Shown: positions 17,422 through 24,887 of the stretch, piece after piece
Position numbering within the stretch: position 1 is the stretch's first letter
Layout of the letters: every line of letters starts with the position of its first letter
Origin: MedAcidi-G1 sp002713545
Lineage (GTDB): Bacteria; Actinomycetota; Acidimicrobiia; Acidimicrobiales; MedAcidi-G1
Assembly: GCA_964013895.1 (NCBI GenBank)
Contig: CAXGYF010000016.1
Span: 1-35,496 of the forward strand
Reading direction: 5' to 3'
DNA length: 35,496 bases
The notes under the pieces: model-generated
Database searches by the model: none
Seen by the model: only the letters and a program-made list of their open reading frames with translations
Told to the model about the DNA's origin: nothing
Position numbers and translations under genes: made by a program

Positions 17422-18185
17422 TTTTTAACAAATTCTGCTTTACGTAAGCCATGCGGATCAATTACTTCCCTAATGAGTTTAAGTTCTTCTTCTGTGGGCA
17501 TTCGGGTCTCTTCAACTTTGTCTGGTACTAGCAATTCAAATCCGGTTGCGGCAATTATTTCTTCAACTTTGACATTCGGATGACAAGAAACTAACTGCAT
17601 TCGTTTTTCTTGATTGGAAAAATTTAACACCCCTAAATTTGAAACGACTTGGCGAATTTCATAGTTGCTTTGTATCCAACCTGAGAGTTTAGAAACTCTG
17701 TCGTATCCTGGACCTGAAACAACATCTACTTTTTGGACAAAGCTACGGGTTGAATGATTGGGTATCCAATAACTGGTCGTGTTGTTTACCAGATTGCCGG
17801 GAGCTCCTCGAAGCCCTAAGAGTTGGGCTTTAGGTTTTTTCCAGTCCCCGATTGCAGCAAAATTCTGATTTCCGTGTGAATCTATCTGGCTTGCACCCAT
17901 GACTATATGACGGCGTCCTGACCAAACAATGTCGAAAAGATCCCGATATGGCATCCACGATTCCACTAATCGTTCCGCATCTGGATCTCCTACAGGAATG
18001 GTGTTGGCAGCCAGGACAGAAACCGTGTCCGTCATTACCATGGCAGATTCAAATGTGGCTTTAGCCAAGCGTCCGGCTATCACAGGAACATTTCCTATGG
18101 GGTTGCACAAAATCTCTCCGTCCCCTCGGAAGCCGTCAGCAATTGCAGTAATACATATTTCATCGATTGTTACGTCATCAGCCAT
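17418..18185 (-). CDS. ipdB: IpdB, beta subunit of steroid ring-opening COCHEA-CoA hydrolase
   Basis: 255 residues, close to mycobacterial IpdB (~250). It has the CoA-transferase beta-subunit fold with WMPYRDLFDIVWSGRRHIVM, GNQNFAAIGDW, LGLRGAPGNLVNNTTSYW and VVSNLGVLNF, strongly resembling Rv3552 as I remember it. With IpdA it hydrolytically opens the last steroid ring intermediate (COCHEA-CoA); it is a CoA-transferase relative that works as a C-C hydrolase. The start is ATG 18185, overlapping the end of ipdA by 8 bp (ATGGCTGA). An upstream in-frame extension to 18218 lies inside ipdA and is rejected. Cytoplasmic. Confidence 0.93.
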   Translation of the reverse strand: MADDVTIDEICITAIADGFRGDGEILCNPIGNVPVIAGRLAKATFESAMVMTDTVSVLAANTIPVGDPDAERLVESWMPYRDLFDIVWSGRRHIVMGASQIDSHGNQNFAAIGDWKKPKAQLLGLRGAPGNLVNNTTSYWIPNHSTRSFVQKVDVVSGPGYDRVSKLSGWIQSNYEIRQVVSNLGVLNFSNQEKRMQLVSCHPNVKVEEIIAATGFELLVPDKVEETRMPTEEELKLIREVIDPHGLRKAEFVKK

Positions 18186-19071
18186 TTTGGCTCTCTTCTG
18201 TTTGAGTTTTTGAGTCAACTGCTTTTAAGTATTCTTGATGGCTAGTTACCTCTATGTATTTTTGTTTGAAGTTTTCCCAACTTTGAGGATCTTTAGCACT
18301 GGCGGCATATTCACTTTGGAAAGCCTCATCTCTGCCGTAATCAGGAGGGCATTCAGTGAAGTGAGCTCCTCTTGGAGCTTCGATTACACCGTCGATGAAT
18401 AATCTCGGAATTTTAAGAGTGTGGACACTTCCTTCTTTTAGGAAGTCCTCAGTAGGGATTATCTTTTCGCAACTCATGAAAGTACGTTTGGCTGCTTTTG
18501 CAAAAAGGTCGTCGAAATACAAATCAGGACCTAAAAACTGTCCATTTCCTTGGGAGTCAGCTCTATTCATATGAATAAGAGAAACATCAAGATTTAGGGC
18601 CGGAATCGCTACCAATTCTTCACCTTTTTCTCCGTCGCTTGATTCGTAAGGAGATTCGATTGTCTTTATTTCAGGGTTCATCATGAGCATGTCACTACCT
18701 AAACCAGCTCTAGTTGGATAAAAAGGCACACGATGTGCTGCAGCTAGTAAACCTAAATAAAAAGCGCCTTCGTCCAGTTCACCAGTTTCGATGGTTCCCT
18801 CTTGTTTGGCGTTTCTAAAATGCGGTTCGAGAGGTATTGAATCAAGTGAAACAAAACCATAAATAGCTTTCCGAATCTTGCCCATGGCGGAGAGAAGCCC
18901 TACTTCTGGCCCTCCATAACTAACGATTGTAAGGTCTTTTAAATTGCTACATGCTATTGCTCGAACCAGTGACATGGGTTTTCGACGTGAGCCCCAACCA
19001 CCTATGCCAATAGTCATTCCATCTGATAGTTCTTCGATGACTTCCGTTTCGGTCATTTTTTTGTCAATCAC
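18178..19071 (-). CDS. ipdA: IpdA, alpha subunit of steroid ring-opening COCHEA-CoA hydrolase
   Basis: 297 residues from GTG 19071. MTIGIGGWGSRRKPMSLVRA, SYGGPEVGLL, YGFVSLDS, ELDEGAF and RAGLGSDM run parallel to mycobacterial IpdA (Rv3551). With IpdB it cleaves the cyclohexenone ring of COCHEA-CoA late in cholesterol C/D-ring breakdown. The GTG start puts 18 residues before DGM, the same length as in the mycobacterial protein; ATG 19056 is five codons downstream and the alternative. A TAGCGT -10 box lies 7 nt upstream of the GTG, suggesting a leaderless mRNA. A longer frame to 19317 overlaps the divergent SDR gene and is rejected. First gene of the ipdABC-ACAD operon. Confidence 0.93.
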   Translation of the reverse strand: MIDKKMTETEVIEELSDGMTIGIGGWGSRRKPMSLVRAIACSNLKDLTIVSYGGPEVGLLSAMGKIRKAIYGFVSLDSIPLEPHFRNAKQEGTIETGELDEGAFYLGLLAAAHRVPFYPTRAGLGSDMLMMNPEIKTIESPYESSDGEKGEELVAIPALNLDVSLIHMNRADSQGNGQFLGPDLYFDDLFAKAAKRTFMSCEKIIPTEDFLKEGSVHTLKIPRLFIDGVIEAPRGAHFTECPPDYGRDEAFQSEYAASAKDPQSWENFKQKYIEVTSHQEYLKAVDSKTQTEESQNG

Positions 19072-19078
19072 AACTTCA

Positions 19079-19084
19079 ACGCTA
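19079..19084 (-). promoter_or_regulatory. Predicted -10 box for ipdA
   Basis: Minus-strand TAGCGT at 19084-19079 fits TANNNT and lies 7 nt upstream of the ipdA GTG (19071). No convincing -35 is visible. No KstR2-like AnCAAGnnCTTGnT operator is seen in the 19072-19126 divergent gap. Confidence 0.45.
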
Positions 19085-19114
19085 GAGCAACCCACGCTAT
19101 GCAACGACCTGAGA

Positions 19115-19120
19115 TAATCT
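19115..19120 (+). promoter_or_regulatory. Predicted -10 box for the divergent SDR gene
   Basis: TAATCT lies exactly 6 nt upstream of the GTG at 19127, which fits a leaderless transcript starting at the initiation codon. No Shine-Dalgarno is present. The -10 boxes of this gene and of divergent ipdA are about 30 bp apart, so the two promoters overlap. Confidence 0.5.
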
Positions 19121-19126
19121 TCTAGT

Positions 19127-19942
19127 GTGAATATTTCTATGGACAAAACTGAAATCCTTGATTTCTCAGGTAAAACGGTGATTGTCACCGGAGGGACTCG
19201 TGGTCTTGGGCGCGTTATTTCAGAATCTTTTTTAGATGCCGGCGCGAATGTTGTTACATGCGCTCGGAATGCACCGGGGAAACCGATCATTTCTGAATTG
19301 AATAACAAAGAAGCCATTTTTTTTGAAACTGATGTGAGAAACCCTGATCAGGTTGAATCTCTTATTTCTGAGGTTTTCAAAGAGTTTGGTCGTATCGATG
19401 TGCTTGTAAACAATGCTGGAGGGGCGCCTTCAGTTAAATCTTCAGAAGCTTCACCTCGCTTTAATGAAAAAGTTGTTTCATTGAATCTTTTAGCTTCTAT
19501 GCACTGTTCTCAATCTGTGTTCCCTGTGATGAATTCGCAAGAAGACAATGGTGTCATCATCAATATCTCTTCAGTCAGTGGGAGTAGACCCAACCCCACG
19601 GGAATGGCCTACGGGGCTGCTAAAGCTGGTTTGGATAATTTGAGTAAAACTTTAGCTCATGAGTGGAGTCCAAAAATACGCGTTCTGACTTTGTCAGTTG
19701 GACTTATAGAAACTGATGAATCGTCTGACTTTTACGGCGATGACGAGAAGCGTTCTAAGCTCGCAAACCATCTAGCTATGAAGCGTCTTGGAAAACCTGA
19801 AGAAATCGCTGATATGTGTATGGTGCTGGCTTCACCTTTGGCTCGCTGGATGACTGGAACCACTGTCGAGGTTCATGGAGGTGGAGAGAGTCCTTTCTAT
19901 TTAAAAGAAATCTCCGATACGAGCATCGAAGAAAACTCGTAA
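19127..19942 (+). CDS. Short-chain dehydrogenase/reductase (classical SDR)
   Basis: 271 residues. The NAD(P) motif is TGGTRGLG (residues 21-28), with VLVNNAGG, then the catalytic Ser in NISSVSGSRPNP and Tyr/Lys in YGAAKAGLDN. The C-terminal half has the expected IETDESSDFYGDDEK substrate loop and a GKPEEIADMCMVLASP helix. It is a cytoplasmic NAD(P)-dependent oxidoreductase. Divergent from ipdA and next to other steroid genes, it may act on a steroid or acyl-CoA intermediate, but no specific substrate can be read. GTG 19127 is favoured by the -10 box 6 nt upstream; ATG 19139 is an alternative. Confidence 0.87.
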   Translation: MNISMDKTEILDFSGKTVIVTGGTRGLGRVISESFLDAGANVVTCARNAPGKPIISELNNKEAIFFETDVRNPDQVESLISEVFKEFGRIDVLVNNAGGAPSVKSSEASPRFNEKVVSLNLLASMHCSQSVFPVMNSQEDNGVIINISSVSGSRPNPTGMAYGAAKAGLDNLSKTLAHEWSPKIRVLTLSVGLIETDESSDFYGDDEKRSKLANHLAMKRLGKPEEIADMCMVLASPLARWMTGTTVEVHGGGESPFYLKEISDTSIEENS

Positions 19943-19957
19943 TATTTTTGAATAAAA

Positions 19958-20881
19958 ATGCCACCTGTCTTTCTGACTGAAGAGTCGCCGACCTACGGGG
20001 TAGTTCAATCTGTTTCACCTATGGTCAGGCGGATCGTTGCAAAAAATCCTTCTAAATTTACTTATCACGGAACCGGGACTTACATCATTGGGAATCCTAA
20101 TGGAAACGAACTGGCCGTAATTGACCCAGGTCCTCGTGATGATGCGCATCTGGCTGCTCTTTTGGACGTTATAGGAAACAAAAATGTGAGCCATATTTTA
20201 GTGACACACACGCACCCAGATCACTCTCCTTTGGCTACCAGTCTCTCTGAGATCACTTCGGCTCCGACATACGGATTCGGTAAACATCCGCTGGCAGCTT
20301 CAAAAAAATCTAATGATGAGGCAACGCAGGATGGTCTCGAAGGTAAGGGTGATACCGAATTTGTTCCTGATGTTGAAATAGGAAATGGAGATGTGATTGT
20401 TGGTGAAGGTTTTACTTTTGAAGCTCTCCATACACCAGGACACATTTCTAACCATTTATGTTTTTCGTTAGAGGAGGAATCTACTTTGTTTACCGGCGAT
20501 CATGTTATGGGATGGTCGACGACTGTGATTCCGGCTCCAGACGGGAATCTCTCTCATTATCTTTCTAATTTACGTCGTCTTCTTGAACGCTCTGAAATGA
20601 TCTATCGACCTACTCACGGTCCCGCGATTGAGAATCCTCTTCCTTTTGTTAATTCACTGATCGAGCACCGAGAGGAGCGTACGACTCAAATAATTGCAGC
20701 GATCAAAAAGGAACCTAAAACAGTTAAGGAATTAGTTGACGATATCTATTCTGGTCTTGATGAAAGTCTTCACAAGGCAGCCGGCAGTTCTGTATATGCT
20801 CATCTATTGGACCTTGCTCGTATTGGTGTTGTCTCGGCAGAGCCTGATTTAGACATGAACGCTGAATGGAGAGTCAGGTAA
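19958..20881 (+). CDS. Metallo-beta-lactamase-fold hydrolase (LACTB2-like)
   Basis: 307 residues. The dinuclear metal motif is THTHPDH, with His84, His86, Asp88 and His89; further ligands are His in LHTPGHISNH, Asp in LFTGDHVMG and His in PTHGPAI. The last ~70 residues (RTTQIIAAIKKEPKTVKELV onward) form a winged-helix-like domain as in LACTB2 proteins, which are ribonucleases or thioesterase-like hydrolases. It starts 15 bp after the SDR gene, so the two are probably co-transcribed. Its stop is 2 bp from the convergent ipdF stop. Substrate unknown. Confidence 0.88.
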   Translation: MPPVFLTEESPTYGVVQSVSPMVRRIVAKNPSKFTYHGTGTYIIGNPNGNELAVIDPGPRDDAHLAALLDVIGNKNVSHILVTHTHPDHSPLATSLSEITSAPTYGFGKHPLAASKKSNDEATQDGLEGKGDTEFVPDVEIGNGDVIVGEGFTFEALHTPGHISNHLCFSLEEESTLFTGDHVMGWSTTVIPAPDGNLSHYLSNLRRLLERSEMIYRPTHGPAIENPLPFVNSLIEHREERTTQIIAAIKKEPKTVKELVDDIYSGLDESLHKAAGSSVYAHLLDLARIGVVSAEPDLDMNAEWRVR

Positions 20882-20883
20882 AA

Positions 20884-21669
20884 TTAGGGGTGCTGACTTG
20901 AAACTGAAATGACTTCGCCTGTCATGTAGGAGGAGTAATCGCTGGCTAAGAAAACCATTACATTTGCTACTTCCCATGGTTCTGCAGCGCGTCCTAAGGC
21001 TTCTTGCTCTATCAAAGAATCTATTAGCTCTTGGTTACTGGATTTTGCAAGATTCGGATGCATAGCCAAACTCGGTGCTACGCAGTTAACTCGTATGTCG
21101 TGTTCAGCTGCTTCGATAGCAACGCATCTTGTAAGTGCCATAACACCCGCTTTTGCCGCTGCGTAGTGAGATTGACCTGCTTGTGCACGCCATCCTAAAA
21201 CCGAAGCGTTGTTTACTATCACTCCTGCATTTTTCTCCTGCATTTTTTTCAATGCTGCTCTTGTGCAACGCATTGTTCCATTTAGTGTCACGTCGATGAC
21301 TCGCGACCATTCTTCATCATCCATTTCAACTAACAAGCTTTGAGCTCCTAAACCTGCGTTGTTAATTAGGACGTCGATTTTTCCGTATTCTTCTATCGTT
21401 TTGTCGAACAAATTCTGCACTTGTTGTTCGTTCGTTACATCACACACAATTGAAAAAGGTTTCTCTCCATTGATCTGGGCTAATGCTTCAGAAGTGGCCT
21501 CAAGTCTTTTTTCGTGAACATCAGAAATAATTACGGTGGCTCCTTCTTCGATGCAGCGTCGTGCCACTGCAGAACCGATTCCAGTTCCTGCAGCAGCGGT
21601 TACGACCACTACCTTCTGTTCTAAGAGGTTGTGGCTTTCGACATAATTTGGAGGAGTTTTAGTTGCCAT
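20884..21669 (-). CDS. ipdF: IpdF-like SDR, C/D-ring hydroxyacyl-CoA dehydrogenase
   Basis: 261 residues. VVVVTAAAGTGIGSAVARR at the N-terminus, the unusual TAAAGTGIG cofactor loop, NNASVLGWRAQ with the catalytic Ser, HYAAAKAGVMALTRC with Tyr/Lys and the C-terminal SDYSSYMTGEVISVSSQHP all parallel mycobacterial Rv3559c (IpdF) as I recall it. IpdF oxidises the 5-hydroxyl of the HIP-derived CoA thioester before ring opening. The gene is close to ipdABC but separated by two plus-strand genes. ATG 21669 has AGGA upstream and lies 18 bp after another SDR gene, forming an operon. Confidence 0.9.
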   Translation of the reverse strand: MATKTPPNYVESHNLLEQKVVVVTAAAGTGIGSAVARRCIEEGATVIISDVHEKRLEATSEALAQINGEKPFSIVCDVTNEQQVQNLFDKTIEEYGKIDVLINNAGLGAQSLLVEMDDEEWSRVIDVTLNGTMRCTRAALKKMQEKNAGVIVNNASVLGWRAQAGQSHYAAAKAGVMALTRCVAIEAAEHDIRVNCVAPSLAMHPNLAKSSNQELIDSLIEQEALGRAAEPWEVANVMVFLASDYSSYMTGEVISVSSQHP

Positions 21670-21687
21670 AATCAGATCCTAGATCAA

Positions 21688-22602
21688 CTAGGCATTGTCC
21701 TGTTCTGTCTTTTCGGCCATTTCTTTCATCCTTCGCTCCAAATCTGCAAACAATGGGAGTTCTTCGACACCTATATCGGCATCTAATCTTTCGACTATCT
21801 CATCGAATGAAAAGGCTTCTCCGTCGTTAGCAGTCATTTCCCTGACTTCAGCAGGTTGGTTCCATACCGCTATTCGCTTTCCAGTGCATGTATATATCTG
21901 TGCTGTTATGTTTTTAGCAGCGTCTGACAGTAAAAATGCTGCTAGTGGTGCAATATCTTCTGGGGCTCCTGCTTCTATTTCAAAAGGGACGTTTTCTGAC
22001 ATTCGGGTCATTGCAGCGGGTGCTATACAGTTCGCATTTACCCCGTATCTCTTTAGAGCGAAAGCTGCACTTTTTGTAAGAGATATGATTCCACCTTTTG
22101 CGGCTGAATAGTTTGGTTGAGCTGTTGAAGCAACAAAAGCTCCTGAGGTGAAACCAAGGATACTTCCCCCTCCTTCTTGTTTACGCATTACAGCAGAAGC
22201 TGCTCTGTAAACGTTGAAGTGACCCCTGAGATGGACTCTCACGACATCGTCGAATTCTTCATCGGTCATATTAAACAGCATTCTTTCGCGCAAAATTCCT
22301 GCAGCGCAAGCAACTCCGTCTATTCGCCCCCAGGCCTCAATGGCAGTTTCAATTATTCGTTGACCTACTTCTGATTCTGAAACATCGCCGGCTACAGCAA
22401 TTGCATTTCCGCCTAATTCCTTAATTTGATTTACGACTTCATCAGCCACAGCGCTTGAAGGAGCAGAACCGTCTAGTTCTACCCCATAGTCAGCGACAAC
22501 TACGTTCGCTCCTTCTTTTGCGCAGAGAATGGCGACAGAACGTCCAATTCCATTTCCGGCTCCTGTCACCGCAATGTTTTTACCTGAAAGATGGCCAGCC
22601 AC
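21688..22602 (-). CDS. SDR family oxidoreductase (MFE-2/HSD17B4-like N-terminal type)
   Basis: 304 residues. The cofactor motif is TGAGNGIG, and the early insert VELDGSAPSSAVADEVVNQI is typical of the multifunctional enzyme 2 type hydroxyacyl-CoA dehydrogenases, to which Rv3548c-type steroid SDRs also belong. AAGILRERML, Ser in GFTSGAF and Tyr/Lys in NYSAAKGG complete the active site. The usual NNAG is CAAG here. Probably an NAD-dependent 3-hydroxyacyl-CoA dehydrogenase of the steroid cluster (inference). Start GTG 22602 is chosen because a strong GAGGAGG lies 5-6 nt upstream. Operon with ipdF. Confidence 0.85.
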   Translation of the reverse strand: MAGHLSGKNIAVTGAGNGIGRSVAILCAKEGANVVVADYGVELDGSAPSSAVADEVVNQIKELGGNAIAVAGDVSESEVGQRIIETAIEAWGRIDGVACAAGILRERMLFNMTDEEFDDVVRVHLRGHFNVYRAASAVMRKQEGGGSILGFTSGAFVASTAQPNYSAAKGGIISLTKSAAFALKRYGVNANCIAPAAMTRMSENVPFEIEAGAPEDIAPLAAFLLSDAAKNITAQIYTCTGKRIAVWNQPAEVREMTANDGEAFSFDEIVERLDADIGVEELPLFADLERRMKEMAEKTEQDNA

Positions 22603-22670
22603 TTTTCCTCCTCAATATATTTTTTACTAAAAGTTATGCGGCGACACTATCGGAGGTCACCCAATCGACC

Positions 22671-22676
22671 TATCGT
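22671..22676 (+). promoter_or_regulatory. Predicted -10 box for the extended SDR gene
   Basis: TATCGT lies exactly 6 nt before ATG 22683, the leaderless spacing seen at other transcripts in the window. The GGAGA directly before the ATG is too close to act as a normal Shine-Dalgarno. Confidence 0.5.
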
Positions 22677-22682
22677 CGGAGA

Positions 22683-23591
22683 ATGTTATCAGATAAAAAA
22701 ATTCTCATTACAGGTGTAACTGGCCAAATTGGTTTTCCGTTAGCTCGTTTCTTAGCGGAAAAAAATGAGGTTTGGGGGGTTGCTCGGTTTACTGATGAAC
22801 AAAACAAAGACCGTTTAGATGGAATGGGCATTCGCACTTTTACTCTCGATTTAAATTCGAAAGACTACGGAGCTCTCCCAACCGATTTCGATCATGTAGT
22901 TCATTTTGCAGTTTTTCAAGGCCCAGTAGCCGATTATGATTTGGCGATTTCGAATAATGCTGAAGCGACGGGAATCTTGATGCAACATTGTCGAAGCGCC
23001 AAGTCCGTATTGATAGCTTCAACTAACTCTGTGTACAAACCCAATGAAAACCCTTGGCATCTCTACCATGAAAGTGATCCGCTGGGAGATTCAACTGTTA
23101 CCCATTCTCCTACCTATGGAATCTCTAAAATAAGCCAAGAAGCTGTCGCTAAAACCATGTCTAGAGTTCTTGACCTCCCTACTACCATCGCTCGAATTAA
23201 TGCAAGCTATGGCGATAATGGGGGTCTTCCAAAATATCACTGTGCAGCAATCGCTGCCGATAAACCCATAATACTCAGAGACTCAGCCCCTTCTCCTTAT
23301 AGCCCCATCCATGAGACAGATCTAGCTCAGCAGGTATCACATCTTCTTGAAGCCGCTTCAACTCCCTCGACCGTAGTGAACTGGTGCGGAGATGAAGTTG
23401 TAACTGCCGAGGAATGGTGCGCTTTTTTCGGTTCTCTCTTGGGTAAAACTCCACAACTCCTATACGAAAATGTGCCAGGTAGCCAATCAGGAGGAGCAGC
23501 AGATCCAAGTTTCAGAAAATCAATAACTGGACCATGTAAAATTTCTTGGATGGATGGAATGGCAAGCTTTGCAGAACATCATGTCAAATAA
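22683..23591 (+). CDS. NAD-dependent epimerase/dehydratase family protein (extended SDR)
   Basis: 302 residues from ATG 22683. The TGVTGQIG Rossmann motif is at residues 10-17, with DFDHVVHFAVFQGP, Ser/Thr in ASTNSVYKP and the active-site Tyr/Lys in PTYGISKISQE. It acts on a nucleotide-linked or other polar substrate in the cytoplasm; substrate not predictable. A longer open frame back to 22455 runs through the divergent SDR gene and gives low-quality sequence, so it is rejected. Divergent from the SDR gene at 22602. Confidence 0.87.
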   Translation: MLSDKKILITGVTGQIGFPLARFLAEKNEVWGVARFTDEQNKDRLDGMGIRTFTLDLNSKDYGALPTDFDHVVHFAVFQGPVADYDLAISNNAEATGILMQHCRSAKSVLIASTNSVYKPNENPWHLYHESDPLGDSTVTHSPTYGISKISQEAVAKTMSRVLDLPTTIARINASYGDNGGLPKYHCAAIAADKPIILRDSAPSPYSPIHETDLAQQVSHLLEAASTPSTVVNWCGDEVVTAEEWCAFFGSLLGKTPQLLYENVPGSQSGGAADPSFRKSITGPCKISWMDGMASFAEHHVK

Positions 23592-23663
23592 GTTTTACTG
23601 CTATAACAGAGAAAGGTTTTAACTTTTTCGAGGGGTTTAATTCTGTGATTGGAAAGTGGTCTT

Positions 23664-24119
23664 ATGAACATTGAACATGTTGTTGACAGGATTGAGATAA
23701 CAGATTTTTTTTCACGCTATGCACGCGCTGTGGATACTCGGGATTGGGATCTTTATAGAACCTTGTTCACAACAGATGCTCATATCGATTACTCATCTTC
23801 GGGAGGCCCAGTCGGTAATTTAGAGGAAACCGTTTCTTTTTTATCAAAAGCTTTGGACATGTTTGAAATGTCTCAACATCTCGTCACCAACATCGAAGTG
23901 TTAGAGAAAGAAGAAAATGAAGCTGATGTTCTTGCTCTTTTCAATAATCCAATGCGTCTAAAAGGAGGAGAAATCTGGTTTGTAGGTGGAAGATACAGAC
24001 ATGAACTGATCCGATTAGACGCAGGTTGGAAAAGTAGGAAACTTGTCGAAGAAACTCTTTGGTTTGACAGATCTCCTTTCGGTGATCTCACTAAAGACAA
24101 CTTAGAAGAAAAGGAATGA
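23664..24119 (+). CDS. SnoaL-like/NTF2-fold protein
   Basis: 151 residues. The N-terminal helix followed by RYARAVDTRDWDLYRTLFTTDAHIDY is typical of SnoaL-like polyketide cyclase/NTF2-fold enzymes or binding proteins, with an Asp/His pair (DAHIDYSS). FVGGRYRHELIR and WKSRKLVEETLWFD form the later strands. Such proteins bind or isomerise small hydrophobic molecules, including steroids (ketosteroid isomerase fold), but function is not predictable. I choose ATG 23664; a TTG 15 bp upstream is possible. It lies 6 bp before the Nudix gene, suggesting an operon. Confidence 0.8.
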   Translation: MNIEHVVDRIEITDFFSRYARAVDTRDWDLYRTLFTTDAHIDYSSSGGPVGNLEETVSFLSKALDMFEMSQHLVTNIEVLEKEENEADVLALFNNPMRLKGGEIWFVGGRYRHELIRLDAGWKSRKLVEETLWFDRSPFGDLTKDNLEEKE

Positions 24120-24125
24120 CTCTCA

Positions 24126-24866
24126 TTGGTAGATAATCGTGATGAAAGTCGTTACAAAAAATGGGAATCAGATCACGAGGAGCGAGGAACAAGTGATCTG
24201 ATACCTGCTGCAACTGTTGTAATAATGAGAGATTCAGAGTCCGGTATTGAACTTTTAATGCTTCGAAAGAATTCCAAAGTTGCTTTTGGAGGTATGTGGG
24301 TTTTTCCTGGTGGAAAAATCGACGAAACTGACAAGGTTATTAATTCAGATGGATCTGTTGATGAGTTAGCAACAGCAACGAGTGCTGCTGTAAGAGAGAC
24401 TTTCGAAGAAGCAGCGCTTTCTGTTTCTCAAGAAAACCTGTTTTGGTTTTCGCATTGGGTTCCACCAGCTATAACTCCTAAAAGATTTTCTACATACTTT
24501 TTTGCAACGAGACTGCTGGATGGTGATGAAGTCACCATTGATGATTCTGAAATCATTGAACACAATTGGTTTCGTCCTCATGAAGCCATCAATTTGCGTG
24601 ATGCCGGCGAGATAGAACTAGCGCCACCTACTTGGGTGACCTTGAATCGCCTTATTTCTTTTACAAGTGTTGAAGATGCTTTAAAGGACCTTAATGCCAA
24701 GGATCCAACGTTCTATGAAACACATATAGCTCAATCGGTGAAAGGGCCAGTAGCAATGTGGCTTGGAGATGCGGGATATGAAAAAACCGATCCTGAAATG
24801 CCCGGAGAGCGCCATAGGCTGACGATGACTACAGATGGTTACCACTTTGAACAATCAAATAGCTAG
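24126..24866 (+). CDS. Nudix hydrolase (NUDT19/CoA-diphosphatase-like)
   Basis: 246 residues from TTG 24126, with AAGGA about 11 nt upstream. The Nudix box starts at VFPGGKIDETD and ends in AAVRETFEEAAL (REXXEE metal-binding core), with a roughly 15-residue insertion, as in NUDT7/NUDT19-like proteins that cleave CoA or related diphosphates. The C-terminal half is a helical extension with TPKRFSTYFFATRL. A role in CoA or acyl-CoA turnover would suit the surrounding acyl-CoA genes but is inference. Alternative starts are lacking until an internal Met in the domain. Confidence 0.85.
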   Translation: MVDNRDESRYKKWESDHEERGTSDLIPAATVVIMRDSESGIELLMLRKNSKVAFGGMWVFPGGKIDETDKVINSDGSVDELATATSAAVRETFEEAALSVSQENLFWFSHWVPPAITPKRFSTYFFATRLLDGDEVTIDDSEIIEHNWFRPHEAINLRDAGEIELAPPTWVTLNRLISFTSVEDALKDLNAKDPTFYETHIAQSVKGPVAMWLGDAGYEKTDPEMPGERHRLTMTTDGYHFEQSNS

Positions 24867-24875
24867 CTTCTAACC

Positions 24876-24881
24876 TAATAT
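24876..24881 (+). promoter_or_regulatory. Predicted -10 box for the P-type ATPase gene
   Basis: TAATAT sits exactly 6 nt upstream of ATG 24888 with no Shine-Dalgarno between, as expected for a leaderless transcript. The region is AT-rich, so a chance match is possible. Confidence 0.45.
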
Positions 24882-24887
24882 TTATAT

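Noticed and set aside
19072..19317. N-terminal extension of ipdA
   Set aside because: It overlaps the divergent SDR gene and adds sequence not present in IpdA; the GTG at 19071 matches the family N-terminal length.
22455..22682. N-terminal extension of the extended SDR
   Set aside because: It runs antisense through the 21688-22602 SDR gene; the Rossmann motif begins right after ATG 22683, which has its own -10 box.
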